This document shows, piece by piece, positions 1 through 9,744 of a DNA stretch of 64,000 nucleotides. Source of the stretch: Chionoecetes opilio. Its lineage: Eukaryota; Arthropoda; Malacostraca; Decapoda; Majidae. The notes beneath the pieces are model-generated. The model did not search any database. It worked only from the letters and a program-made list of their open reading frames with translations, and was not told the DNA's origin. How positions within the stretch are numbered: the first letter of the stretch is position 1; the number at the start of each line of letters is the position of its first letter. The stretch spans positions 62,001 through 126,000 of the forward strand of contig JACEEZ010006412.1 of the NCBI GenBank assembly GCA_016584305.1, in the 5' to 3' direction. A program made the position numbers and the translations under genes.

Positions 1-1380
1 GTCATTTTGGGGGGAGGGGGCTTTTTCCATTATGTTTGCACCCAAAATTTTTTTATATTGTAGTCAATTCTGTAATTGAGGTGATTTCGGCTGAACAATC
101 TCTTCTGTGAAGTTATTTGCCCATAAAAAAAAAAAAAATATAAAAAGTTATGTAAATGTTATGACAGTGCATGGACATAAAAACCAACCTAGTTTTTTTC
201 AGAGCTATTTTGATCAAGGCTTTGGGGTGGTGACGACGGCCCCAACATTGAGCCCGGACTGGGCTTTTTCCCAAAATTTTTCATTTAATGAAACAGAAGA
301 GGGCACCCGTGGCCTGCTGTACAGGAAGCCCCTGCACACTGACAGATGGGGGGAATTTTCTTATTTATTCGATTGTATGGGTTTAGATTAACACCCCTGG
401 TTTTTGAAGTTTTCGCAGTGGTTTAGGTAAACCCGAAATTTTTCTGATGCATTTTGGTTATCATTTTTATTAACCCAACCTAACCTAATTTCAGAGATTT
501 ATACACTTCCGGCTACTTCTGATTTATGATATGCAGCCCAAAATGTGTTGCTAATCATTGAAATTTTTAAAACATTTACGAAAAACACTACCCCGGTCAT
601 GTATGCATTTTTAAAATTATGGTTTCATTACAGGGCAACTTTCAGGTAGGGTAATTCTTTTTATTATAGTTAGTCAAATTGAATTTTACCATTAAATTTC
701 AAACAAAAATTTTATTTGTAAGATAGTGAAAATGTGTTTTGTAATATTTCCCATTAAACATTTCCATGGTCGTGGTGTACAAACAAAGCTATCTTACAAA
801 TATGTGACCATAACATGTTTTTTCCCCTCTTTGAGACTTAAAAAAGTAAACCCCACTATAACAAAAAAAATTGAGGGAAAGGGTGACGTTTTATCCGATA
901 GTTTGTTTTATGCAGGGGATCTGAAATTTTTGAAAATAACAAACTTTTTTCGTTTTTATGGGTGAAATTCGCTATTTCCGATATTTCCCGGTTTTGGGAA
1001 ATTTGTTTTTTAATTAAAAGAAAATCGTTTTGTACTACTGCGGTCATCCAAAAAACTCACGCATACAGGGAAAAGAAAACAATACGTGGTGAGGCACGGG
1101 GGGCAGGCAACGTAACGGGGCCCGTGGGCGCGAGAGGGGTGCTTCTGATCGGGCAGACAAAGCCGACTGATGGCGAATTGGCGCGCAAACGCGCAAACCC
1201 CGGTCGCTTTGTTTTTTAAGTCACTGTCCAACCCCCTTTAAAAATTTTGGCGACCCACCCCCGAAAAACCCAAACCCGCATTACCTTTTTTTTTGGAAAA
1301 ACCCCCCATAATCGGACTAAAAAGCTTTTTTAAAACCGAAAATTTTTTTTTTTCGAGGTCCGTAAAAGTGAGGGTTTTTA
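1..1380. other. AT-rich stretch, no recognisable gene
   Basis: I see no convincing coding exon, RNA gene or element boundary here. Visible landmarks are a poly-A run near 125-138 and a short AACCTAACCTAA telomere-like tract at about 475-488. A GC-rich patch at about 1,090-1,210 is unlike its AT-rich surroundings and I cannot assign it. Open frames of 60-105 codons occur but show no recognisable domain. Confidence 0.6.
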
Positions 1381-1382
1381 AC

Positions 1383-1454
1383 TATATATATATATATATC
1401 TATATATATATATATATAATATATATATTATTATATATATATAATTATATATTA
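1383..1454. repeat. (TA)n microsatellite
   Basis: Alternating TA dinucleotides with a few interruptions. The short tyrosine/isoleucine open frames on both strands here are products of the repeat, not genes. Confidence 0.95.
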
Positions 1455-1727
1455 AATATTCAAATCTTAGGAGTAGCCGTGGGTCGTCTGTCTGTCTTTG
1501 TCTGTCTGGTTTTGGGTAGCCCAAAATGTAAAATTCAATTTTTTGGAGTAGGCTCAAAAAAATTTCAAATAAATGTAGGTGGTAAGGGTTGGTCCATGTC
1601 AATTGAATAATTTGAAGGGGGTTTTAGGCTAAAAAACTTTAGATATTAGCTTACAGAAAGAAACTCTGTGGTAACCCCTTAGCCGCATTTTATAACTCCA
1701 TAGACTCATGGATTAGCGTTTGTGGTT

Positions 1728-1993
1728 AATTCATCTAGTTGTATTTTTTCAGGCCACAGCAAGCCGTGTGGCCCCTTTTCCTATCAACATTTTTTCATTA
1801 TCCAGTGTTTGTTTGGGCCGAAGCCCACCCCGGGAGCAGGTCACAAACCCCCGGGTAACACCCCGGGACCATTCACTGTGGGGGACAAGGGGTCGGGTTT
1901 TAAGGAAACAACCCATATTTTCCGCTCGCCCGGGATCGAACCCGGGGGCTTCCGGTTGTGAACCGAGCGTGTAACCACTACACTACGGATACC
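1728..1993 (-). mobile_element. tRNA-derived SINE, copy 1
   Basis: Read on the minus strand, the head looks like a tRNA gene. It has an A-box-like TAGTGTAGTGG, a stem-loop around TTCACAA (a CAC anticodon, valine-like) and a B box GGTTCGATCC (plus-strand coordinates 1,933-1,942). A GC-rich body follows (CCGGGG, CTGCTCCC), then AAATGTTGATAGG and the tail TACAACTAGATGAAT near 1,728-1,742. The same head recurs at 24.32 kb and the same tail at 27.7 kb, both on the plus strand, which defines a dispersed family of about 265 bp. Such SINEs carry internal RNA polymerase III promoters and are moved by LINE machinery. It is not a working tRNA gene, because the acceptor stem does not close and the body continues past it. 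Confidence 0.8.
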
Positions 1994-1994
1994 G

Positions 1995-2325
1995 GGGTGT
2001 GTGTGTGAGGATTGTGGTGTGTGTGTGTGTGTGTTGGTGATGCTGCATTGTGTGTGGGATGATGCATTTGTGTGTTGGGGTGTGCATGCATGGGGTCGTG
2101 CGTGCGGGTGCGTGCTGCGGGGCGTGCGTGCTGCGTGCGTGCGTGCGTGGGGGGGGTGGGGGTGCTGCGTGCGGGGTGCGTGCGTGCGGGGCGTGCGTGG
2201 TGTGTGTGTGTTCGGGGTAAAAGGTGTGGTGTGCTGGAAGGACAAGCGTGGGGGTGGGGTGAGGCAGGCGTGGGGCTGGGGTGAGAGAGGCGTGGGGGGG
2301 GTGAGGAGGGGTACGGTGGGGTAGG
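1995..2325. repeat. GT/CGTG-rich simple-repeat tract
   Basis: Low-complexity plus-strand sequence dominated by TG, CGTG and GGGGTG words, abutting the 5' head of the SINE. Long open frames on both strands (histidine/threonine/proline or cysteine/valine rich) follow from the base composition. Confidence 0.9.
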
Positions 2326-2330
2326 GGGTC

Positions 2331-2930
2331 TACCCCAGGCACTTTGACCAGTGACCCAACGCAGCAACATCCATTTTAGTTTGAGCCATGTTGTTACTAC
2401 TACTAGTATATACTACACTTCAAACATCAATACAGGTCCCAAGGGGCCCCCAAGACTTGTATAAATACTATACAAACTTTTCCTGCCAGTCCCCAAAATA
2501 CCAGGGATTTTTCCGAATATATTTTATAAACGGATTGGTTCAGTGTGGACCGGGCCCAAGTGTACAGCAGATCGGAGTAAAAGTAGGGGAACAAAAATTT
2601 TCCACATTGTGTGGAATCTTTTTTTCACACTGAAAAAATACAGTGATTAATTCTAATGAAAAAAAAAATTTATAGTAATTACTGTTGTATATTTTCGTAT
2701 TTTTATTTTGAGCACCTGATGGTGTATTACGGGACACATGTGAAATTGGATTGCTGACTGCCAGTGAGAACCTCAACTACAAGCAAGACTGCGATTATGG
2801 CTGACTTTAAAAAACAGCCAAATCCTTTTCCCCGTTTCACTATATTTTGGGCCTTTCTCATACTGTAAGAGTTGGAACCCATTCAACCTGGCAACAGGTT
2901 TCCTTACAAACCTGTTGGTTTAAAAGTGAG
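2331..2930. other. Unassigned AT-rich sequence
   Basis: No gene, RNA or repeat boundary recognised. The segment lies between the GT-rich tract and the fold-back element that starts at about 2,931. Confidence 0.5.
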
Positions 2931-3452
2931 GCGGTGTAGCGCGCCGACAGCTCCCCCCCTGGATACTACCCCATGACTACGCACACTGCAGATGAGTCCA
3001 CAGGAAAACATTGGTCACGCCCCCAGGGCCTGAAAATTATCATCAATTCGTTATTAACCTAAAAAATACAAAACTCAACCAAACCCATCTTAAAATTAAC
3101 CAAACTAAATAAAATCAAACCAAGCCTTTAAATTAACCAAAAAATTTTGAAACCTAATCAAACTTTAAAATTTAAACCCAATTACCAGCTATTACATATT
3201 AAAAAAATGGTAAATTTTTGGGTTTAATTAAAGGGTTTTGGGGTTTAAATTTGATTTTGGTTTTGGTTAAAAATTTTGGATGGGTGGAGTTTAGTTTGTA
3301 GACATTTATATTTAGGTTAAAAGAGCAATCCGACGATAAAATTTTTTGGGCCAGGGGGGTGGCCAATGTTTTCCCCTATGACGTCATCTGCCGTACATGC
3401 GTGTCGTGTCGGGGAGCTATCCGGGCAGGGTATAGTCGGCGCGCTACACCGG
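2931..3452. mobile_element. Fold-back element with long inverted ends
   Basis: The ends are inverted copies: CGGTGTAGCGCGCCGAC at 2,932-2,948 and its reverse complement at 3,435-3,451. The similarity continues inward for roughly 120 bp on each side, including AAAACATTGG and its mirror. The core is also roughly mirrored: AACCAAA/TTAACC words on the left answer TTTGGTT/GGTTAA words on the right, with the centre near 3,195. No open frame for a transposase is present, so it would be non-autonomous. I could not identify a convincing target-site duplication, so the superfamily is unassigned. Confidence 0.75.
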
Positions 3453-3481
3453 GATTAGGAGCGGAAAACTATTCACTGCTT

Positions 3482-3660
3482 TGTCGGCCCGCTTGGGCAT
3501 ATCAGTGCATATTGGCCCGCTTGTGGCACTATTAAAATGCTAAGTCGGCCTGCTTGTGGCAGTATTCAGTTGATATGTTGGCCCGCTTGTGGCACTATTT
3601 GGATGCTAAATCGGCCTGCTTGTGGCACGATTCAGTTGCTGTGTTGGCCCGTTTGTGGCT
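3482..3660. repeat. Minisatellite, about 33-bp unit, six copies
   Basis: The motif GGCC(C/T)GCTTGTGGCA recurs at about 3,486, 3,514, 3,547, 3,581, 3,613 and 3,645, a spacing of 28-34 bp. Alternate copies carry C or T in the fifth position, suggesting a two-copy higher-order unit of about 65 bp. Confidence 0.85.
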
Positions 3661-3851
3661 CAGTAGTGGCAATAGTTCGGTTACGGATTGCCGACACAGA
3701 GCTGACACAGGCCCGCAACGTAACCGACACACGTACTGGCCCGGGGTGCAAACATAAACGCACAAGTTGTCGGTCCGCAGCCAGGCCGATAACTTCATTA
3801 CGGTTTGCCGACTCAATGCCAATATGGCGTTTGTGATTTGCCGGCACTAAT

Positions 3852-4472
3852 TTGATGCCAGCCCGTCATGACTATGTTTGCTGGGATCCTACCAGAGGTA
3901 ATAATACCTTGGACCTGCTGTTAAGCAACAATTTTGAGCTAGTCCACTCTTATGAAATAATTCAAACAATAATGTGGGACCACTGCCTCATCAAAGTCAC
4001 CACTAATAGTCTCAACACTTCCAAAAATTCAGGCATCATTGAACCAGAGGTTAAACACTTCTCTTAGTGATCTTAACTTCTATAGCAATGAGATAAACTG
4101 GGACAAACTGGGAGGAGAACTTGCAACTGACTGGCCGGCACTTTTTAAAGAGAAGAACACATATGAAGCTCTCGATATCTTCCTAAAGAGATGCCTGGAA
4201 GTCGGCAAAAATAATGTGCCCCACAAAATCCCAAAGAACAGTCACGTGAGAAAACAAATCCCTCGGGATAGAAAATTCTAATGAAGAAAAGATCCTTAAC
4301 AAGAGCTAAGTTCAAGAAGACACACCACAGCCCCACCCTCGCTAAACTACATCAGAAGCTTGAGGAGATTGAGATGGTGCTCATTCTGTCTCATGAAGAG
4401 GAAAGAAAACGGGAAGAACTGCAAGCAATAGAGCACATTAAAGTAATCGTCCAGACCCATTTTTTTTTTGCC
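3852..4472 (+). pseudogene. LINE ORF2 fragment: endonuclease end and linker
   Basis: The translated stretch contains DPTRGNNTLDLLLSNN followed by an IMWDHCLI motif, which matches the end of the apurinic-type endonuclease domain of non-LTR retrotransposons (normally a TRG..NTLDL...SDH pattern). After a frame change near 4,040 comes a segment typical of the region between endonuclease and reverse transcriptase in CR1/Jockey-like elements. It includes NFYSNEINWDKL and a basic helix-like KIPKNSHVRKQIPRDRKF, then ERKREELQAIEHIK. The SDH serine is replaced by tryptophan and at least two frameshifts or stops break the frame. It is a dead, internal piece: no start, no reverse transcriptase and no 3' end follow. 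Family assignment is by remembered motif pattern, not a search. Confidence 0.8.
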
Positions 4473-4717
4473 TAATTATGTTGAATGTACATTCAAAACA
4501 CCTATTCCACCAAAAATAATTGATTTCCAGGCCTTATTTCCGTAAAAACACGACTTTTGTAAAAACCGCGCGAAAAAAAAATCTTCCCTCCAACAGGCCT
4601 ACGACTGTTATTGATGACGTCAGAACAGGGACGCCCGCAGACACCCTGTCTGACACCTGTCGGCAAATGTTATGATGAGCGATTGTACTTCGGTGTCAGA
4701 CAGTGAATCTGTCGCTG

Positions 4718-4795
4718 TGACCGACACCCTTCCCACACACACGCCTGCACACACGTCCTCCTTCCCACACACACGCCTGCGCACCAACACCCTCC

Positions 4796-4798
<3 letters not shown>
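4718..4798 (-). repeat. Inverted copies of the 31-bp minisatellite
   Basis: The plus strand here reads as the reverse complement of the GT-rich minisatellite that starts after the (CA)n tract: CCTTCCCACACACACGCCTG corresponds to its standard unit. About two and a half units are present before the dinucleotide tract begins. Confidence 0.8.

Positions 4799-4891
<93 letters not shown>
4799..4891. repeat. (CA)n microsatellite, about 46 repeats
   Basis: Almost pure CA dinucleotides with one TA interruption near 4,862. At its right end the sequence flips from CACACA to GTGTGT, forming a palindromic junction between the inverted and forward minisatellite blocks. Confidence 0.97.
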
Positions 4892-4894
<3 letters not shown>

Positions 4895-6394
4895 TGTGGA
4901 GGGCATGTGTGTGGGAAGGAGGCGTGTGTGCAGGCGTGTGTGTGGGAAGGAGGCGTGTGTGCAGGCGTGTGTGTAAGAAGGGTGTCGGTGTGCAGAGTGT
5001 GTGTGAGAGGTGTGTGCAGGTGGTGGGAAGAGGGTGTGTGCAGGCGTGTGTGTGGGAAGGAAGTGTGTGTGGGAAGGGGGTGGGAGGCGTGTGTGCAGGC
5101 GTGTGTGTGGGAAGAAGGCGTGTGTGCAGGCGTGTGTGTGGGAAGGGTGTCGGTGTGCAGACGTGTTTGTGGGAAGGAAGCGTGTCTGCAGGCGTGTGTG
5201 TGGGAAGGAGGCGTGTGTGCAGGCGTGTGTGTGGGAAGGAGGCGTGTATGCAAGCGTGTGTGTGGGAAGGAGGCGTGTGTGCAGGCGTGTGTGTGGGAAG
5301 GGTGTCGGTGTGCAGGCGTGTGTGTAGGAAGGAAGCGTGTGTGCAGGCGTGTGTGGGGAAAGGAGGCGCGTGTGCAGGCGTGTGTGTGGGAAGGGTGTCG
5401 GTGTGCAGGCGTGTGTGTGGACGGAGGCGTGTGTGCAGGCGTGAGTGTGGGAAGGGTGTCGGCGTGAAGGCGTGTGTGTGGGACGGAGGCGTGTGTGCAG
5501 GCGTGAGTGTGGGAAGGGTGTCGGTGTGCAGGCGCGTGTGTGGGACGGAGGCGTGTGTGCAGGCGTGTGTGTGGGAAGGAGGCGTGTATGCAAGTGTGTG
5601 TGTGGGAAGGAAGCGTGTGTGCAGGCGTGTGTGTAAGAAGGGTGTCGGTGTGCAGACGTGTGTGTGGGAAGGAGGCGTGTGTGCAGGCGTGTGTGTGGGA
5701 AGGGTGTCGGTGTGCAGGCATGTATGTGGGAAGGAAGCGTGTGTGTGGGAAGGAGGCGTGTGTGCAGGCGTGTGTGTGGGAAGGAGGCGTGTGTGCAGGC
5801 GTGTGTGTGGGAAGGGTGTCGGTGTGCAGGCGTGTGTGTGGGAAGGAAGCGTGTCTGCAGGCGTGTGTGTGGGAAGGAGGCATGTGTGCAGGCGTGTGTG
5901 TGGGAAGGAGGCGTGTATGCAAGCGTGTGTGTGTGGGAAGGAGGCGTGTGTGCAGGCGTGTGTGTGGGAAGGGTTCGGTGTGCAGGCGTGTGTGTAGGAA
6001 GGAAGCGTGTGTGCAGGCGTGTGTGGGGGAAGGAGGCGTGTGTGCAGGCGTGTGTGTGGGAAGGGTGTCGGTGTGCAGGCGTGTGTGTGGGACGGAGGCG
6101 TGTGTGCAGGCGTGAGTGTGGGAAGGGTGTCAGTGTGAAGGCGTGTGTGTGGGACGGAGGCGTGTGTGCAGGCGTGTGTGGGAAGGGTGTCGGTGTGAAG
6201 GCGTGTGTGTGGGACGGAGGCGTGAGTGTGGGAAGGGTGTCGGTGTGCAGGCGTGTGTGTGGGACGAGGCGTGTGTGCAGGCGTGTGTGTGGGAAGGAGG
6301 CGTGTATGCAAGCGTGTGTGTGGGAAGGAAGCGTGTGTGCAGGCGTGTGTGTGGGAAGGGTGTCGGTGTGCAAGCGTGTGTGTGGGAAGGAAGC
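4892..6394 (+). repeat. 31-bp GT-rich minisatellite, about 48 copies
   Basis: The unit contains GCAGGCGTGTGTGTGGGAAG and recurs every 31 bp. Two main variants alternate irregularly: one continues GAGGCGTGTGT, the other GGTGTCGGTGT. Because 31 is not a multiple of three and the unit has almost no stop triplets, all frames on both strands stay open for hundreds of codons, up to about 600 on the minus strand. Those frames have no domain content and I do not treat them as genes. Confidence 0.95.
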
Positions 6395-6850
6395 ATGCTG
6401 CACCCATAAAGGATGCATGCATGTGGCATATAGCAAAAAAAATCTATCAGAAACACCCAATTATCTCCAAGTACTATATTTATCTCTGTGTTTACGTGCC
6501 TCTGATCAGCGGGGGAAGAGGAGCCTCCCTTTCGTTACGTCACGGAGCCTGAGCCTGAGCGTCTGCAAACCTTGAGAGTGTTTTGAGAACTCGGGGAATT
6601 TGCAGAATTTGATTGCGGATTATCTAAAAACGGCTGACTGGATACAAAAAGTGACGACGTATTGTTGATATACTCGTTAATGGCTATGATTTGATTGCAT
6701 TAAATCAGGAATGATGAAATGGTCTGGACGATTACTTTAAGGTAAACAGCAAATTCTTCTATGCCTACGCCAAAAAGAGGCTCAAGAAAGCATCTTCAAT
6801 AGGTCCACTTATGAAGGATGTGAGGGCTGGAGACGTGAAAGAATGAGGAA
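6395..6850. other. Unassigned sequence
   Basis: No feature recognised. It contains a GAGCCTGAGCCTGAGC short direct repeat near 6,543. Confidence 0.4.
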
Positions 6851-6869
6851 TAGAAGGGAAAGAAGGATA

Positions 6870-7140
6870 AATGGGGAAATGGAGGAGGAGAAAGAAAGAG
6901 ACAGAGAGAACTGATGACGGAGAGGGAGAGGGAGAGAGGCGATGATGTTATGCTTACGCCACATCTTCCTTATCTGCTAGCAAGGGGAGGGCAGCAGCCA
7001 CCTGCAAATTTGCTGACCACAGCTGAGGGTCCCTCCCGTCCCCCGACGAAAGAGAAGATGAGAGGAGGAGAAGGAGAGAGAGAGAGAGAAAGTGAGGGAG
7101 AGTGATAGAAGGTGAGGGAGAGTGAGAGAAAGTGAGGAGG
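6870..7140. repeat. GA-rich low-complexity tract
   Basis: Purine-rich runs (GAGAGAGA, GGAGAGAGGG) at about 6,870-6,945 and 7,055-7,140 flank a more complex stretch. Serine/leucine-rich frames on the opposite strand reflect this composition. Confidence 0.85.
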
Positions 7141-7463
7141 CGAGGAAGAAGAATAACGCTGATCCAACACTCTTCACTTCTCGCCGTCACTTCACGCCCT
7201 CACTTCACACATTAGTCAGCACTGAAATAATCTTTGACCTGTACCCACCAACAGAGGCTCGCCTGCCTCCTAGCAGGGAGGACAGTGAGAGATTCCTTCT
7301 AGCTTTGAGTGTGGGCAGACGTGCCTCACTACGCGCTGTGATCAGTGATCACAAGACTAGTGTATTTGTCTAAGTGCAGCGAGCGAGTTAGGAGGTATTC
7401 CTTCCAGGTACACGCGCTCAAGTATGTGGCTGAGTTCCACTCTGCCGCTCCACACACGCCACG
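7141..7463. other. Target-site flank of the hAT element, unassigned
   Basis: Mixed-composition sequence with an open frame to about 7,373 that I do not recognise. It ends at the CCCTAAAC target duplication of the hAT transposon. Its continuation after excision of the element in thought is at 11,744. Confidence 0.4.
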
Positions 7464-7471
7464 CCCTAAAC
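7464..7471. other. hAT target-site duplication, left copy
   Basis: CCCTAAAC lies immediately before the CAGCGTTTCTTAACC terminus. The identical octamer follows the other terminus at 11,736-11,743. An 8-bp duplication is the hallmark of the hAT superfamily. Confidence 0.9.
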
Positions 7472-7888
7472 CAGCGTTTCTTAACCTTTTTCGACCTCAG
7501 CACCCCCTGTAGTCAGGTCTAGGAAGTCCAGCACCCCCTAACTCTGGCTAACATCTGGTTACAAAGACTTGCCCTTAAGATAGGTAGCACACGACAGTGC
7601 ACCTTTGGGCTTATTGTATATGTATGTTTAAATAAAAAGAAAAAGATAAAAGACCACAGTTGCTACACTACTACATGGATAAAGTAAAGTGAAGTGAAGT
7701 ACTGCTTGATCATATATTTTGTTCATTCAACAAAAATATAAAATTAAGGATGCCAATACTATAGGCAAAAACAATAAGAAAAGACGAAAAAAAGAGTTTA
7801 GAGCATGGACAAACTCACTCAAACATAAACAGCAGGGTAATTGAGCATACACTCATCAACGTGATTTTTGTTGTTGCTTATGTGCGAC

Positions 7889-8984
7889 CTGGGGGGAGAT
7901 GCTGAGAAGTGCCATAGAGGTAAGGCGAAAAGAGCGCCTTACCCGTCTTCAGGCGCTTTTGTAACGGTCCGGCTAAGGCACCGACTAAAGCCTATGTACA
8001 GTCGATATTTTGGGCGCTTTTGCACTGCCTTACACCTCCAAAGCCTATGGCGTGGGCGTGGTCCGAGAATCCTACTAGCCAATCACGTTGCCTATCTGAG
8101 CGCTGCTTAGGCAGCTTCGACCAATCACAAGGCTTGAACACTTATCTGCTGAAGCAAGGAATGTTGTCCCTCCCTCCCCTCACCAAGCACTTATGGCAAG
8201 GACACACCGCTCTCCCCCGCCAAAAGCTGTTTCATCACAAGTTTGACGTTCAACGCAGGTTTTGACCACTTATATATTTTTGCATTAGGACGTGCCATAC
8301 ACCATGATAATCGTTAAGGTGTGCCGATTCCGGGACAGTGAGTGAAAATTTAATGCAAGCAACATTCCAGGAATAAGGAGAAGTGAATAAAAAAAGGTGA
8401 AAAAAAAGTTTATACACGATTTCATTTTGTTCTCATTATCTTATTATAGGTATAATTTACTGCAATTTTTATACATTCAAGATATGCACTAATGTCTCAT
8501 GAAGATGATGGTATGTTCAGCTGTCCTAAATATTATCTGGTAGTATGATAATACCGTATAATAGTACAACATTTTAGTGCGGGCGGAGCACCTGCCGCCC
8601 GCCGCCCGCCGCCCGCCCCTAACCAACACACAACACAAAATTTCTTATCACCAGCATATAACACCCTATAATGCTGCATTAGTCTTGCACGATTAATTCA
8701 TACACACCTTGCCACACTATTAATACGTAAACACCAATTGTTACGTTGTAGGAACTGAAACAAGGCTGTATTTGCTTTATAAACAGAAGATGAATGTCTG
8801 TCAAAGGCCCACAGCAGCTCACTAAGTCAGGGTCTGACCATGCCTTAGTTTTCAGCGCCTTTAGCGGTGCCACTAAGGCAGCAATCTCGACTGAGCATTG
8901 CGGTGGGAGGGCGTTTCGCCTTACCACAGGCGCCATAGTGGATAGGGCGCCCTAGCTCGCTCTCAGCATCTGGCCCCTGATCCT
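7889..8984. mobile_element. TIR element nested in the hAT
   Basis: The inner ends are inverted: GATGCTGAGAAGTGCC with GGTAAGGCGAAA on the left, and on the right the reverse complement of CAGATGCTGAGAGCGAGC with GGTAAGGCGAAACGCCC. The outer bases are CTGGGGGGA (left) and CAGGGGCCA (right, reverse-complemented). The body holds no transposase-like frame, so it is non-autonomous. Two CCAATCA words lie near 8,078 and 8,121, and a GC-rich GCCGCCC triplet-like run lies at 8,594-8,616. The element abuts GTTGCTTATGT on both sides. It may have moved with, or been captured by, the LINE fragment that follows. Confidence 0.6.
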
Positions 8985-8998
8985 GTTGCTTATGTGGT

Positions 8999-9744
8999 CC
9001 TGGTGATGGCTCTCGAGGCGCTGCACGAGGAGGCAAAGCCTTTGGGACTTGAGGTCTCCTGGCTTAAGACCAAGGTCCAGGTGTTTGGAGGCTTACTAGA
9101 TGAAACAGTAGTCTGTTCATGCGTGTGGCGAGGATATTGAGATCTTGGAACGTTTTACATACCTTGGTAGCGCAGTCCATAATGACGGCGGGTCACGTCA
9201 AGAAGTCTTACGGCGGATTGGCATAGCCCACGGTGTTATGGACTCGCTCAGCAAGAGTATTTGGCGTTGTCGGTACCTGTGCAGGAGGACAAAGATCCAG
9301 ATCTTCAAGTCGCTTGTGATCCCTGTCTTACTCTATGGTTGTGAGACATGGACACTAAATAGCGACTTGAAGAGACGAATCGATGCCTGGTAATAAGTGT
9401 CTTCGCAGAATCATGAGGTATCGCTGGGATGATTACGTGTCAAATGAGCGATTGCACCGTGAGACTGAATCGAGGCCTATTACCTGCAGAGTCCGTCAGC
9501 GCCAACTTCGGCTATATGGGCATGTGGCACGCTCCCCCGAAACCGATCCTTCCCTGGGGTTTGTATCTGTAAGGACAACCCGGGCGTGGAGGAGGCCAAG
9601 GGGGCCCCCACAAGGCTCGGGCGGGGGCAATTTGATGTTTCTTGTCGAAACTTCTTGGTAGGAAAGGGCCTGCATGGGGGACTGCCGTGGTGACCCCCGG
9701 GAGTGGCTCGTAGGGTGGGGACGGCGAATCCCCCCCAAATTTGA
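8999..9744 (+). pseudogene. RTE-like LINE 3' fragment (reverse transcriptase end)
   Basis: The sequence starts abruptly in the codons for a VLVMALEALHEEAKPLGLEV stretch and continues with FTYLGSAVHNDGGSRQEV, the IWRCRYLCRRTK region and VIPVLLYGCETWTL. These form the C-terminal reverse-transcriptase segment seen in RTE-type and related LINEs. A frameshift near 9,388 separates this from the region coding CLRRIM..YRWDDYVSNERLH. The fragment matches the fuller copy at 21.9-22.9 kb at a glance better than nine bases in ten, degenerating towards the 3' end with C and G run expansions. It is 5'-truncated, lacks the FADDA box present in the other copy, and sits inside the hAT. The word TTGTTATGTGCGAC follows it, close to GTTGCTTATGTGCGAC before the nested block at 7,873. 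Confidence 0.85.

Noticed and set aside
107..391. 94-codon open frame near the window start
   Set aside because: No recognised domain, poly-lysine start from a poly-A run, and no splice or promoter support.
4620..6575. Open frames of up to 600 codons on both strands (HTRLHT.. and VCVGRRRVCRR.. proteins)
   Set aside because: They are produced by a 31-bp GT-rich minisatellite with no stop triplets in any frame; no domain, splice or promoter evidence.
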